From Streptomyces sp. ML-6 (lineage in GTDB: Bacteria > Actinomycetota > Actinomycetes > Streptomycetales > Streptomycetaceae), in the NCBI RefSeq assembly GCF_030116705.1, contig NZ_JAOTIK010000001.1, positions 7,034,501-7,098,500 on the forward strand: 64,000 bases of DNA, in the 5' to 3' direction. A program made the translations under genes and the position numbers. Shown here piece after piece: positions 1 through 9,292 of this stretch. Within the stretch, counting starts at the first letter, position 1, and each line of letters starts with the position of its first letter. The notes beneath the pieces are model-generated. The model was not told the DNA's origin and ran no database searches. It saw only the letters and a list, made by a program, of their open reading frames with translations.

Positions 1-1626
1 GCCCTGCGGCTGGCCGGGGACCGGCCGGACGAACCGCACATGGCCCGCGCCTCGGCCTGGATCAGGGCCCAGGGCGGCATCGCGGCCGCCCGCGTCTTCA
101 CCCGGATCTGGCTCGCCCTGTTCGGCTGGTGGAAATGGGACGACCTGCCGGAACTCCCGCCCGAGCTGATGTTCTTCCCCAAGTGGGCCCCGCTCAACAT
201 CTACGACTTCGGCTGCTGGGCCCGCCAGACCATCGTGCCGCTCACCATCGTCTCGGCGAAGCGGCCGGTGCGCCCCGCCCCGTTCGCGCTCGACGAACTG
301 CACACCGACCCGGCCCACCCGAACCCGCCCAGGCGCCAGGCCCCGGCGGCGAGCTGGGACGGCGTCTTCCAGCGCCTGGACCGGGCGCTGCACGTCTACC
401 ACCGGTTCGCCCCGCGCAGCCTGCGCCGGATCGCCATGAACGCGGCCTCCCGCTGGATCATCGAACGCCAGGAGAACGACGGCTGCTGGGGCGGCATCCA
501 GCCCCCCGCCGTGTACTCCGTCATCGCCCTGCACCTGCTCGGCTACGACTTGGAGCACCCGGTGATGCGGGCCGGGCTCGAATCGCTCGACCGGTTCGCG
601 GTCTGGCGCGAGGACGGCGCCCGCATGATCGAGGCCTGCCAGTCCCCGGTGTGGGACACCTGCCTCGCCACCATCGCGCTCGCCGACGCCGGGGTGAGCC
701 CCGACCACCCGGCCCTCGTCAGGGCCGCGGACTGGATGCTCGGCGAGGAGATCGTCCGGCCCGGCGACTGGGCCGTGCGCCGGCCCCGGCTCAACCCGGG
801 TGGCTGGGCGTTCGAGTTCCACAACGACAACTACCCGGACATCGACGACACCGCGGAAGTGGTCCTCGCGCTGCGCCGGGTCCGCCACCCCGACCGGGCC
901 CGCGTCGAGGCCGCCATCAGACGGGGCGTGCGCTGGAACCTCGGGATGCAGTCCCGCAACGGGGCCTGGGGCGCGTTCGACGCGGACAACACCAGCGCCT
1001 TCCCCAACCGGCTGCCCTTCTGCGACTTCGGCGAGGTCATCGACCCGCCCTCCGCCGATGTCACCGGACACGTGGTGGAGATGCTCGCCGTCGAGGGGAA
1101 GGCCGGGCACCCCGCCACCCGGCGCGGCGTGGAGTGGCTGCTCGCCGAACAGGAGGAGAACGGCGCCTGGTTCGGCCGGTGGGGCGTCAACTACGTGTAC
1201 GGGACGGGGTCGGTCGTGCCCGCCCTGGTCGCCGCCGGACTGCCCGTCACCCACCCGGCGATCCGGCGCGCGGTCCACTGGCTGGAGTCCGTGCAGAACG
1301 ACGACGGCGGCTGGGGCGAGGACCTGCGCTCGTACCACGAGGACGAGTGGATCGGGCACGGCGCCTCGACCGCCTCCCAGACCGCGTGGGCGCTGCTCGC
1401 GCTGCTCGCCGCCGGACGGCGCGACAGCGGGGCCGTGCTGCGGGGGGTGTCCTGGCTGACCGGCACCCAACGGGCCGACGGGTCCTGGGACGAGCCGTAC
1501 TTCACCGGCACCGGTTTCCCCTGGGACTTCTCCATCAACTACCACCTCTACCGGCAGGTCTTCCCGCTCACCGCCCTCGGACGGTACGTGTACGGCGAAC
1601 CGTTCGCCGTCCGCAAGGGGGCCTGA
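1..1626 (+). CDS. shc: Squalene-hopene cyclase, 5' end outside window
   Basis: The protein cyclises squalene to hopene and diplopterol, the first committed hopanoid step, at the inner face of the membrane. The frame is open from base 1, so the start lies upstream; 541 residues are visible of a family length near 650-680. The catalytic acid motif DIDD (the DXDD of the family) is encoded at 838-849, followed by TAEV. Several QW-type repeats are visible (QENDGCWGG, RNGAWGAFDADN, QNDDGGWGEDL, QRADGSWDE). The stop TGA overlaps the ATG of the next gene by one base, so the two are translationally coupled. Identification is secure. Confidence 0.96.
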   Translation, partial: ALRLAGDRPDEPHMARASAWIRAQGGIAAARVFTRIWLALFGWWKWDDLPELPPELMFFPKWAPLNIYDFGCWARQTIVPLTIVSAKRPVRPAPFALDELHTDPAHPNPPRRQAPAASWDGVFQRLDRALHVYHRFAPRSLRRIAMNAASRWIIERQENDGCWGGIQPPAVYSVIALHLLGYDLEHPVMRAGLESLDRFAVWREDGARMIEACQSPVWDTCLATIALADAGVSPDHPALVRAADWMLGEEIVRPGDWAVRRPRLNPGGWAFEFHNDNYPDIDDTAEVVLALRRVRHPDRARVEAAIRRGVRWNLGMQSRNGAWGAFDADNTSAFPNRLPFCDFGEVIDPPSADVTGHVVEMLAVEGKAGHPATRRGVEWLLAEQEENGAWFGRWGVNYVYGTGSVVPALVAAGLPVTHPAIRRAVHWLESVQNDDGGWGEDLRSYHEDEWIGHGASTASQTAWALLALLAAGRRDSGAVLRGVSWLTGTQRADGSWDEPYFTGTGFPWDFSINYHLYRQVFPLTALGRYVYGEPFAVRKGA

Positions 1627-2285
1627 TGGGCGACGCCCCGGGGCCGTCAGGGCCCGCGGCACCGCTGCTGATCGCCTGCGCGCTCGGCATCGAGCGGTTC
1701 GCCCTGCACAGCGGCCGGGGCAGGGCCGGCGCGGCCCCCGGCCCCGTCACCGTCCTGCGCACGGGCATGGGCCCCCGGGCCGCCGAGGAGGCCGTGGGCC
1801 GGGCGCTGGCCCGGGGCCGCGCGTCCGGTGCGGCCGTCCTGGCCTCCGGGTTCTGCGCCGGGCTGTTTCCGGGGATGCACCCCGGGGACCTGGTGGTCGC
1901 CGACGAGACCCGGGAGGCCGGGGGCTCGACGGCCTGCACCACCCCCGGCCTGCTCGCCGAGGCCCTGGCCAGGGCGGTGCCCGGCCACACCGTCCACACC
2001 GGCCCGCTGGCCGGCTCCGCCCATGTCGTACGCGGACACGAGCGGGCCGCACTGCGGGCCACCGGAGCGATCGCGGTCGACATGGAGTCGGCCGCCACTC
2101 TGCGCACCGCCCTGCGGTCCGGGCCCCGCCCGGTTGCCGCCGTACGGGTGGTCGTGGATGCTCCGGAGCACGAGCTCGTCCGCATCGGCACGGTACGCGG
2201 TGGAATATCGGCTTTCCGTGTTCTCCGTGCCGTCCTGCCGGCTTTCTACGAATGGCACCGATCTTTGTTGCTCCCCAGGAGGTGA
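1626..2285 (+). CDS. hpnG: Hopanoid-associated nucleoside phosphorylase-like protein HpnG
   Basis: This 219-residue protein belongs to the MTA/SAH nucleosidase-phosphorylase superfamily. In hopanoid clusters the family removes adenine from adenosylhopane, giving the ribosyl intermediate. Supporting features are the early LLIACALGIERFAL strand, a glycine-rich stretch (VLRTGMGPRAAEEAV), ASGFCAGL, and VDMESAATL, where the MES triplet is the ribose-binding signature of the fold. The ATG at 1626 overlaps the shc stop (TGATG), typical of coupled operon genes. It precedes hpnH, whose product it would use. Function is inferred from family and context. Confidence 0.88.
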   Translation: MGDAPGPSGPAAPLLIACALGIERFALHSGRGRAGAAPGPVTVLRTGMGPRAAEEAVGRALARGRASGAAVLASGFCAGLFPGMHPGDLVVADETREAGGSTACTTPGLLAEALARAVPGHTVHTGPLAGSAHVVRGHERAALRATGAIAVDMESAATLRTALRSGPRPVAAVRVVVDAPEHELVRIGTVRGGISAFRVLRAVLPAFYEWHRSLLLPRR

Positions 2286-2290
2286 GCCAG

Positions 2291-3310
2291 ATGGCCATGC
2301 CGCTCCGCCAGTCCATCAAGGTGGCGACGTATCTCGCCGAACAGAAGCTCCGAAAGCGGGACAAGTTCCCGCTCATCGTGGAACTGGAGCCCCTGTTCGC
2401 CTGCAATCTCGCGTGCGAGGGCTGCGGGAAGATCCAGCACCCCGCCGGAGTGCTCAAGCAGCGCATGCCGGTCGCCCAGGCGGTGGGTGCCGTGCTCGAA
2501 TCGGGTGCCCCGATGGTTTCCATCGCAGGTGGTGAACCGTTGATGCACCCGCAGATCGACGAAATCGTCCGGCAGCTGGTGGCGCGGAAGAAGTACGTCT
2601 TCCTCTGCACCAACGCGATGCTGCTGCGGAAGAAGATCGAGAAGTTCACCCCCTCCCCGTATTTCGCCTTCGCCGTGCACATCGACGGGCTGCGCGAACG
2701 GCACGACGAATCGGTCGCCAAGGAAGGCGTCTTCGACGAGGCGGTGGCGGCGATCAAGGAGGCCAAGCGACGCGGCTTCCGGGTCACCACGAATTCCACC
2801 TTCTTCAACACCGACACCCCGCAGACCGTCATCGAGGTCCTCAATTACCTCAATGACGAGCTGAAGGTCGACGAGATGATGCTCTCGCCCGCCTACGCCT
2901 ACGAGAAGGCGCCCGACCAGGAACACTTCCTGGGCGTCGAGCAGACCCGCGAACTCTTCAAGAAGGCGTTCGCCGGCGGGAACCGCGCCCGCTGGCGGCT
3001 GAACCACTCGCCGCTCTTCCTGGACTTCCTGGAGGGCAAGGTGGACTTCCCCTGCACGGCCTGGGCCATCCCGAACTACTCCCTGTTCGGCTGGCAGCGG
3101 CCCTGCTACCTGATGAGCGACGGCTATGTGCCGACGTACCGCCAGCTCATCGAGGAGACCGACTGGGACAGGTACGGCCGGGGCAAGGACCCGCGCTGCG
3201 ACAACTGCATGGCGCACTGCGGCTACGAGCCCACCGCCGTCCTCGCCACCATGGGATCGCTGAAGGAGTCCCTGCGCGCGGCGCGCGAGACGGTCTCCGG
3301 GAACCGGTGA
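2291..3310 (+). CDS. hpnH: Adenosylhopane synthase, radical SAM (HpnH)
   Basis: The radical-SAM enzyme joins a 5'-deoxyadenosyl group to diploptene to make adenosylhopane, the entry to side-chain-extended hopanoids. The cluster-binding motif CNLACEGC (CX3CX2C) falls at residues 38-45, followed by an AGGEPL glycine motif. Two candidate ATGs exist. The one at 2291 is chosen because AGGAGG at 2277-2282 sits 8 bases before it; an upstream in-frame ATG at 2252 would overlap hpnG and has no ribosome site. The product is 339 residues, normal for the family. It lies between hpnG and the ispG relic in one operon. Confidence 0.95.
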   Translation: MAMPLRQSIKVATYLAEQKLRKRDKFPLIVELEPLFACNLACEGCGKIQHPAGVLKQRMPVAQAVGAVLESGAPMVSIAGGEPLMHPQIDEIVRQLVARKKYVFLCTNAMLLRKKIEKFTPSPYFAFAVHIDGLRERHDESVAKEGVFDEAVAAIKEAKRRGFRVTTNSTFFNTDTPQTVIEVLNYLNDELKVDEMMLSPAYAYEKAPDQEHFLGVEQTRELFKKAFAGGNRARWRLNHSPLFLDFLEGKVDFPCTAWAIPNYSLFGWQRPCYLMSDGYVPTYRQLIEETDWDRYGRGKDPRCDNCMAHCGYEPTAVLATMGSLKESLRAARETVSGNR

Positions 3311-3314
3311 CGTC

Positions 3315-3503
3315 ATGACCGCTGGAGAGCCGGTCGCCCTGGGGCTCCCCGGCCCGCCGGCCCGACCGCTCGCGGTGCGCCGCCCCTCGCGGCGCATCCG
3401 GGTCGGGTCGGTTGCGGTGGGCATCGAAGAAGCCCTGAAGATCGCCGAGGGCATGGACGGCACCGGGACGCCGTCGGGGGCTCCCACCGTCACCGCGAGC
3501 TGA
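3315..3503 (+). pseudogene. ispG: ispG relic: N- and C-termini fused by internal deletion
   Basis: This 62-codon frame is not a normal small gene. Its first ~36 residues (LGLPG..RPLAVRRPSRRIRVGSVAVG) match the start of actinobacterial IspG (HMBPP synthase). Its last ~26 (IEEALKIAEGM...SGAPTVTAS) match the IspG C-terminus. The ~320 residues between, including the TIM barrel and the Fe-S cysteines, are missing, and the frame is preserved across the join after residue 36. Streptomyces hopanoid operons known to me carry a second ispG exactly here, between hpnH and dxs. The residual peptide cannot be catalytic. The call rests on remembered family sequence and needs alignment. Confidence 0.82.
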
Positions 3504-3530
3504 AACGGAATCAGGAGAGGGGGCCCGGGC

Positions 3531-5432
3531 ATGACGATTCTGGAGAACGTCCGGGGGCCGCACGACCTCAAGGCGCTGGACGAAGCACGACTCGGCGAAC
3601 TCGCCGAGGACATCAGGAAGTTCCTCATCCGGGCGGTGGCGAGGACCGGCGGTCACCTGGGACCCAACCTCGGCGTGGTGGAGCTGTCCATCGCCCTGCA
3701 CCGGGTCTTCGACTCGCCCGTGGACCGCATCCTCTGGGACACCGGGCACCAGAGCTACGTGCACAAACTGCTCACCGGACGGCAGGACTTCTCCAAGCTG
3801 CGCGGCAAGGGCGGCCTGTCCGGATACCCCTGCCGCGAGGAGTCCGCGCACGACGTCATCGAGAACTCCCACGCCTCGACCGTCCTCGGCTGGGCCGACG
3901 GCATCGCCAAGGCCCACCAGGTGCTGGGGCGCGAGGACCACGTCGTGGCCGTCATCGGGGACGGGGCCCTCACCGGCGGAATGGCCTGGGAGGCGCTCAA
4001 CAACATCGCGGCCGCGCGGGACCGGCCGCTGGTCATCGTGGTCAACGACAACGAACGCTCGTACGCCCCCACCATCGGCGGCCTCGCCGACCACCTCGCG
4101 ACCCTGCGCACCACCGACGGCTACGAACGCTTCCTCTCCTGGGGCAAGGGCGTGCTGCGGCAGACACCGGTCATCGGGACGCCGCTGTACGAATCGCTGC
4201 ACGGCGCGAAGAAGGGGTTCAAGGATGCCTTCGCCCCGCAGGGCATGTTCGAGGACCTCGGACTCAAATACGTCGGCCCGGTCGACGGGCACGACATCGC
4301 GGCCGTCGAGTCCGCCCTGAACCGGGCGAAACGCTTCCACGGCCCGGTGCTGGTGCACTGCATCACCGAGAAGGGCCGAGGCTACCCGCCGGCGCTCCAC
4401 GACGAGGCCGACCGCTTCCACACCGTCGGCGCGATGGACCCGCTGACCTGCGCACCGCTCCTCCCGCCCGGCGGGCCGTCCTGGACCTCGGTGTTCGGCG
4501 ACGAGATCGCCCTGATCGGCGCGGAGCGGCCGGACGTCGTGGCCGTCACCGCGGCGATGCTGGACCCCGTCGGGCTCACCCGGTTCGCCGAGGCGTTCCC
4601 CGACCGGATCTGGGACGTCGGCATCGCCGAACAGCACGCCGTCGTCTCCGCGGCGGGGCTCGCCACCGCCGGACTCCACCCGGTCGTCGCCGTCTACGCC
4701 ACCTTCCTCAACCGGGCCTTCGACCAGCTGCTGATGGACGTCGCGCTGCACGGGTGCGGGGTGACCTTCGTCCTCGACCGGGCCGGTGTCACCGGACCCG
4801 ACGGCCCCTCGCACAACGGGATGTGGGACATGTCCGTGCTCCAGGTCGTGCCCGGCCTGCGGATCGCCGCCCCGCGCGACGCCGACGAGCTGCGGGCCCA
4901 GCTCCGCGAGGCCGTGGCCGTCGACGACGCCCCCACCGTGATCCGGTTCCCCAAGGAGGCGGTGGGGGAGCCGGTCCCGGCGCTCGGCCGGATCGGCGGC
5001 ATGGACGTGCTGCACCGGGCGGACGACCCCGACGTGCTGCTGGTGGCCGTCGGCGCGCTCGCCCCGGTCTGCCTGGGAGCGGCGGACCTGCTGGCCGGTG
5101 GCGGCATCCGCTGCACCGTCGTCGACCCGCGCTGGGTCAAACCGGTCGACGGGGAACTGCCCCCGCTCGCCGCACGGCACCGGCTGGTCGCCGTCGTCGA
5201 GGACAACAGCCGGGCAGGAGGCGTCGGCTCGGCGGTCGGGCAGGCGCTGCGGGACGCCGGGGTCGACGTACCGCTGCGGACGTTCGGCATCCCCGAGCAG
5301 TTCCTCGCCCACGGCAAGCGTGCCGAGGTACTGGCCGACATCGGACTCACCCCGGTGGAGATCGCCGGACGGATCAGCGGCGCACTGGCCGCCGGGAAGG
5401 CGGCGACGAGGACCGAGGAGAGCGGGGAATGA
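3531..5432 (+). CDS. dxs: 1-deoxy-D-xylulose-5-phosphate synthase (hopanoid-operon copy)
   Basis: DXS condenses pyruvate and glyceraldehyde-3-phosphate with thiamine diphosphate, the first step of the MEP isoprenoid pathway, and here probably boosts precursor for hopanoids. The 633-residue length is normal. Visible motifs are the thiamine-diphosphate motif ([16 protein letters not shown]), a transketolase-type pyrimidine domain ([17 protein letters not shown]) and the DXS signature [19 protein letters not shown] ribosome site CAGGAGAGGGG precedes the ATG. The gene overlaps hpnO by 4 bp (ATGA). As a second copy inside a hopanoid operon it probably duplicates a housekeeping dxs outside the window. 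Confidence 0.95.
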   Translation: MTILENVRGPHDLKALDEARLGELAEDIRKFLIRAVARTGGHLGPNLGVVELSIALHRVFDSPVDRILWDTGHQSYVHKLLTGRQDFSKLRGKGGLSGYPCREESAHDVIENSHASTVLGWADGIAKAHQVLGREDHVVAVIGDGALTGGMAWEALNNIAAARDRPLVIVVNDNERSYAPTIGGLADHLATLRTTDGYERFLSWGKGVLRQTPVIGTPLYESLHGAKKGFKDAFAPQGMFEDLGLKYVGPVDGHDIAAVESALNRAKRFHGPVLVHCITEKGRGYPPALHDEADRFHTVGAMDPLTCAPLLPPGGPSWTSVFGDEIALIGAERPDVVAVTAAMLDPVGLTRFAEAFPDRIWDVGIAEQHAVVSAAGLATAGLHPVVAVYATFLNRAFDQLLMDVALHGCGVTFVLDRAGVTGPDGPSHNGMWDMSVLQVVPGLRIAAPRDADELRAQLREAVAVDDAPTVIRFPKEAVGEPVPALGRIGGMDVLHRADDPDVLLVAVGALAPVCLGAADLLAGGGIRCTVVDPRWVKPVDGELPPLAARHRLVAVVEDNSRAGGVGSAVGQALRDAGVDVPLRTFGIPEQFLAHGKRAEVLADIGLTPVEIAGRISGALAAGKAATRTEESGE

Positions 5433-6826
5433 AGGACGACGACCCCAAGGGCTTCGACCTGGCGCGGCTCCTCGCGGAGCGCGGCGCCGAACGCTACGAA
5501 CTGCACACGAAGCACCTCAACCACCAGCTGCCCCGGATGCTCCGCACCATCGGCTTCGACAAGGTCTACGAACGGGCCGAGGGCGCGTACTTCTGGGACG
5601 CGGACGGCAACGACTACCTCGACATGCTCGCCGGGTTCGGCGTGATGGGGCTCGGCCGGCACCACCCCGTCGTGCGCAAGGCCCTGCACGATGTCCTGGA
5701 CGCCTCGCTCGCCGACCTCACCCGCTTCGACTGCCAGCCGCTGCCCGGCCTGCTGGCCGAGAAGCTGCTCGCGCACAGCCCGCACCTGGACCGGGTGTTC
5801 TTCGGCAACAGCGGCACGGAAGCGGTCGAGACGGCCCTGAAGTTCGCCCGCCGCGCCACCGGCAGGCCCAGGATCCTCTACTGCGCCCACTCCTTCCACG
5901 GGCTGACGACCGGCTCCCTCTCCGTCAACGGCGAGGACGGCTTCCGGGACGGCTTCGCCCCCCTGCTGCCGGACACCGCCATCGGCCTCGGCGACCTCGA
6001 CGCCCTGCGGCGCGAACTGGGGCGCGGCGACGTGGCGGCGCTGATCGTCGAGCCGATCCAGGGCAAGGGGGTCCACGCCGCGCCCCCCGGTTTCCTGCGG
6101 GAGGCCCAGGAGCTGCTGCACAGGCACAAGGCCCTGCTCATCGCGGACGAGGTGCAGACCGGCCTCGGCCGGACCGGTGACTTCTACGCCCACCAGCACG
6201 AGGAGGGCGTCGAACCCGACCTGGTCTGCGTCGCCAAGGCACTGTCCGGCGGCTACGTCCCGGTCGGGGCGACCCTCGGCAAGGACTGGGTCTTCCGGCG
6301 CGTCTACTCGTCGATGGACCGGGTCCTGGTCCACTCCGCGAGCTTCGGATCCAACGCCCAGGCGATGGCGGCCGGACTCGCCGTCCTTGCGGTGATGGAG
6401 GACGAGCGGATCGTCGCCCGTGCGCGCCGCACCGGCGATCTGCTGCGGGAACGGCTGGGCGCGCTGGTCGACCGCTACGAGCTGCTGCACGAGGTGCGCG
6501 GGCGCGGACTGATGATCGGGATCGAGTTCGGCCGGCCGTCGTCACTGAAGCTGCGCAGCCGCTGGACCATGCTGCAGGCGGCTCGCAAGGGACTGTTCGC
6601 GCAGATGGTGGTGGTGCCGCTGCTCCAGAAGCACCGCATCCTCACCCAGGTCTCGGGCGACCACATGGAAGTGATCAAGCTGATCCCGCCGCTGGTGATC
6701 GGGGAGCCGGAGGTGGACCGGTTCGTCACGGCGTTCACCGAGGTCATGGACGACGCGCACAGCGGCGGCGGACTGATGTGGGACTTCGGCCGGACCCTGG
6801 TGAAGCAGGCCGTGGCCAACCGCTGA
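5429..6826 (+). CDS. hpnO: Class III aminotransferase HpnO (aminobacteriohopanetriol formation)
   Basis: This 465-residue PLP enzyme of fold-type I, class III, is expected to aminate the hopanoid side chain to give 35-aminobacteriohopanetriol. Visible motifs include [18 protein letters not shown] (phosphate binding), [14 protein letters not shown] (Asp for the PLP nitrogen) and [13 protein letters not shown], where the lysine should form the Schiff base. The ATG at 5429 overlaps the dxs stop by 4 bp, making it the last gene of the hopanoid operon. The N-terminal ~40 residues are rich in charged residues, as in other hopanoid-linked members. Substrate is inferred from context. Confidence 0.88.
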   Translation: MKDDDPKGFDLARLLAERGAERYELHTKHLNHQLPRMLRTIGFDKVYERAEGAYFWDADGNDYLDMLAGFGVMGLGRHHPVVRKALHDVLDASLADLTRFDCQPLPGLLAEKLLAHSPHLDRVFFGNSGTEAVETALKFARRATGRPRILYCAHSFHGLTTGSLSVNGEDGFRDGFAPLLPDTAIGLGDLDALRRELGRGDVAALIVEPIQGKGVHAAPPGFLREAQELLHRHKALLIADEVQTGLGRTGDFYAHQHEEGVEPDLVCVAKALSGGYVPVGATLGKDWVFRRVYSSMDRVLVHSASFGSNAQAMAAGLAVLAVMEDERIVARARRTGDLLRERLGALVDRYELLHEVRGRGLMIGIEFGRPSSLKLRSRWTMLQAARKGLFAQMVVVPLLQKHRILTQVSGDHMEVIKLIPPLVIGEPEVDRFVTAFTEVMDDAHSGGGLMWDFGRTLVKQAVANR

Positions 6827-6845
6827 GCAGGGCTCCCGGATACTT

Positions 6846-6880
6846 TTGCCTCGGAGGCAAGAAATTTGCCTCCGAGGCAG
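6846..6880. promoter_or_regulatory. Twin dyad operator upstream of XRE-cupin gene
   Basis: Two near-perfect palindromes lie in tandem: TTGCCTCGGAGGCAA at 6846-6860 and TTGCCTCCGAGGCAG at 6866-6880. Their centres are 20 bp apart, close to two helical turns, so two dimers could bind one DNA face. They sit 20 bp before the regulator start and after the hpnO stop, the expected place for an autoregulatory site. Binding by the adjacent regulator is an inference. Confidence 0.72.
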
Positions 6881-6900
6881 GATCCTGGCCCAATGGGAAC

Positions 6901-7509
6901 ATGAATCCTCCGGACGGAGGGGCGGCCGACGAGCTGCCCGGAGTCGCACCACGCCTGCGCGATCTGCGCCGCAGCCGCGGTCTCACCCTGGAGACCGCCG
7001 CCCAGCGGGCGGGGCTTTCCCCCGCCCATCTCTCCCGGCTCGAAACGGGCCGGCGCCAGCCCTCGCTGCCGATGCTCCTCGGTCTTGCCAGGATCTACGG
7101 TACGACGGTCTCCGAGCTGCTCGGCGAGACACCCCCCGAACGCGACGCGATCATCCGTGGCGGAAAGTTCGAGGGGGCCGAGGCCGACGGCTGGTCCTAC
7201 CAGCAGGCCGGCGGCTCGGGCCGGGCGATGCAGGCCCTCCGGGTCCGGGTCCCCCACGGCGCGCAGGGCGACCTCGTGCGGGTCCACCCGGGCGAGGAGT
7301 GGGTGTACGTGCTCGCCGGCCACCTGCGGGTCACGCTCGGGGACACCGTGCACGACCTCGCCCCCGGGGACAGCGCGCACTTCGACTCGCTCACCCCGCA
7401 CCGGCTCGCCGCCCTCGACCGCGACGGCGCGGAGCTGCTCTTCGTCCACACCCTGCTGCAGAGCCCCGCCGCCGAGCTGTGCCTCGGCAGCGGCATCCAC
7501 CATCGCTGA
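6901..7509 (+). CDS. XRE-family regulator with C-terminal cupin domain
   Basis: The 202-residue protein has a helix-turn-helix at about residues 18-75 (LRDLRRSRGLTLETAAQRAGLSPAHLSRLETGRRQPSL) and a cupin beta-barrel at about 110-195 (VHPGEEWVYVLAGHLRVTLGD.VHDLAPGDSAHFDSLTPHRL). Such proteins sense small ligands or metals through the cupin. The ATG at 6901 is chosen because upstream in-frame sequence contains the operator dyads and resembles non-coding DNA. The gene follows the hopanoid operon, and in other Streptomyces a comparable regulator sits next to hpnO, but control of hopanoid genes is not shown. It is probably cotranscribed with the following small membrane protein gene. Confidence 0.88.
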   Translation: MNPPDGGAADELPGVAPRLRDLRRSRGLTLETAAQRAGLSPAHLSRLETGRRQPSLPMLLGLARIYGTTVSELLGETPPERDAIIRGGKFEGAEADGWSYQQAGGSGRAMQALRVRVPHGAQGDLVRVHPGEEWVYVLAGHLRVTLGDTVHDLAPGDSAHFDSLTPHRLAALDRDGAELLFVHTLLQSPAAELCLGSGIHHR

Positions 7510-7542
7510 GACCGGCCCGGCCGGTCACCAGAGAGGACCGTC

Positions 7543-7710
7543 ATGTCCGATTCGGAGAACTTCGACCCGCTCGGGTCCACGAAGAAGTACGAGGCCCAGG
7601 AACGGAAGTTCCCCCGCGGTGTGGTGATCCGGCTGTTCGCCTACCTCATCGCCGGGCACATCCTCGCGGCCTTCCTCTACCTGCTGTTCGCGGTGGCGGG
7701 CAAGGGCTGA
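7543..7710 (+). CDS. Small single-span membrane protein (DUF6126-like)
   Basis: A 55-residue frame starts at ATG 7543 behind GAGAGGA. It has a charged N-terminal half (MSDSENFDPLGSTKKYEAQERKFPRG) and one hydrophobic helix (VVIRLFAYLIAGHILAAFLY) ending in GKG. It begins 33 bp after the XRE-cupin stop on the same strand, so the two probably form a unit. I recall small proteins of this shape (DUF6126) paired with XRE-cupin regulators in Streptomyces, but the family name is tentative. Function is unknown; a membrane partner or effector of the regulator is possible. Confidence 0.75.
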   Translation: MSDSENFDPLGSTKKYEAQERKFPRGVVIRLFAYLIAGHILAAFLYLLFAVAGKG

Positions 7711-7820
7711 ACACGCGCCGGGGCGGATCGGGCGCACTCCCGTTCACGCCCCGCCCGTACTCCGCTCCCGCGCGCGCCGTTTCCGGCCGCGCCCCGTTCC
7801 GGACCGCGCCCCGTTCCCGA

Positions 7821-8633
7821 TCAGGACTCGTCGAGGAGCCGGTCGCGCAGCCGCTCGCGGGTCTCGGGGGAGAGCTTCAGTCCCTCGGAGAAGTAGCGGT
7901 CCGTGCCGCCCCAGGTCTCGTCGATGACGGCGAAGGCCGCGGCCAGGTACTCGGCACGGGCTCCGAAGAGCGGATTGAGCAGCTCCATCACCTCGTCCGA
8001 CATGCCCTTCGCCGACATGTCGCTGCGGCGCACCTTGTAGCGGCGGTGGGCATCGTTGGACTTCAGGTAGTCGGCCTCGATCTCCTCGCGCCCGACCCCG
8101 ACGGCCAGCAGCGACACCGCGATCGCCAGGCCGGCCCGGTCCTTGCCCGCCGCGCAGTGCATCAGTGCCGGAACGCTGTCCTCGGCCAGGGCGTGCAGGA
8201 CCTGGCTGTGCTCGGCGGTCCGGTCCAGAATGATCGACCGGTACGAGGCGATCATCCGGTTCACCCCCTTGCCGTCGCCGAGTATCGCGTGCAGCTGCGC
8301 GACGTCGCCGTCCCGGACCACGTGCCAGAACTCCGCCCCGTCGGCCGGGTCGGAGAGGGGTATGTTCACGCTCCGCACACCGGGCAGCTCCACGTCCAGG
8401 CCGTCGAGCCGCCGGTCGGTCTCGTTGCGGAAGTCGAAGACGGTGTGCAGACCGAGACCGCCGAGGAAGGCTGCGTCCTCGGCCGTGGCGTGCGCGAGGT
8501 GACCGCTGCGGAAGAGCCGCCCGTGCCGCACCCGTCGGCCGTCCGCCGCGGGCAGGCCGCCCACGTCGCGGAAGTTGCGGACGCCCGCCAGCTCGGGTTC
8601 CGTCGACGGGATCTGCGGCAACTGCTGGGTCAC
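7821..8633 (-). CDS. Protein-tyrosine/dual-specificity phosphatase
   Basis: The 270-residue protein carries the phosphatase P-loop HCAAGKDRAG (CX5R) and the N-terminal signature GVRNFRDVGGLPAADGRRVRHGRLFRSG typical of bacterial Y_phosphatase3-type tyrosine phosphatases. Some members act on phosphotyrosine or phosphoinositides. The GTG at 8633 is chosen because AGGAG lies 5 bases upstream; much longer in-frame extensions run into decayed DNA. No signal peptide is visible, so it is probably cytoplasmic. It stands alone, convergent with the small membrane protein gene. Confidence 0.87.
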   Translation of the reverse strand: MTQQLPQIPSTEPELAGVRNFRDVGGLPAADGRRVRHGRLFRSGHLAHATAEDAAFLGGLGLHTVFDFRNETDRRLDGLDVELPGVRSVNIPLSDPADGAEFWHVVRDGDVAQLHAILGDGKGVNRMIASYRSIILDRTAEHSQVLHALAEDSVPALMHCAAGKDRAGLAIAVSLLAVGVGREEIEADYLKSNDAHRRYKVRRSDMSAKGMSDEVMELLNPLFGARAEYLAAAFAVIDETWGGTDRYFSEGLKLSPETRERLRDRLLDES

Positions 8634-8949
8634 GGCGACTCCTGGAAGGTCTCTGGGGCCGGCGGGAGTCGCCGGCAAGGCCACTCCCGCGACGATACGA
8701 CATGGATTCCTCAGGCAATCATCTCGGCCATTGCCTGTCGATACCCCTGTGACCCTCGCGAACTCCCTTGTTCCTGCGGCCGGTCCGCCCGGTGAATGGC
8801 CCGCGGGCCGGGTCCGGCTGCTCGCCGGGGCGGACAGCGGTGACGCGCTGCGGCTCACCGAGCGGAACGAGCTGATCCACCTGTAACTGGAGGCCGAAGC
8901 TCTCCCTCGTGGCGGCCGAGCCCCTGGCGAAGGAGCCGGAGCCGTCCTC
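8634..8949. other. Intergenic stretch without a convincing gene
   Basis: Several frames are open here on both strands but none has a ribosome site, normal codon bias or a recognisable product. The region probably holds the phosphatase promoter and further decayed sequence belonging with the downstream alpha-galactosidase fragment. Confidence 0.5.
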
Positions 8950-9292
8950 CCGGCCCTTCGAAATCCGGGTCGAACCGGAAAGGGCTGACCCGGACAATGA
9001 TCTCCATCGTGCGCACCCGGACCGGGTGCGGCACTTCCCAAGCGGGAAGCGGGCCGATTGCCGCAATCGGCTGGTGCTGAACCGGCCCGCACCGATGTGC
9101 GCGAATATCTCCTGGAACAGCTGGACACCCTGCTCTCCAGCGCTCCCGTCGACTGGGCGAAATGGGATTTCAACCGCTGTTTCACCGATGCGGGGTGGCC
9201 GGGTGAGGGGTATCCGCAGAGGCCCCGGGTCGAGCACGTGGCTGCCCGGTACGCGCTGATCGACCGACTCGGGGCCGCACGCCCCGCCCCGG
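8950..9292 (+). pseudogene. Decayed GH36 alpha-galactosidase fragment
   Basis: Two plus-strand frames read consecutively like the catalytic core of a family-36 alpha-galactosidase. Frame one gives RVEPERADPDNDLHRAHPDRV then NRLVLN up to about 9081, resembling the usual [22 protein letters not shown] and NQLVLN. After an indel, another frame gives ARTDVREYLLEQL, DWAKWDFNR (catalytic KWDxNR) and AGWPGEGYPQR. A complete gene would encode about 700 residues, so only a piece remains, with no start or end. Composition is less GC-rich than neighbouring genes, as expected for a decaying gene. Confidence 0.75.

Noticed and set aside
3147..5312. 721-codon minus-strand open frame across dxs
   Set aside because: It is antisense to dxs and hpnH, has no recognisable product or ribosome site, and is expected from the high GC content.
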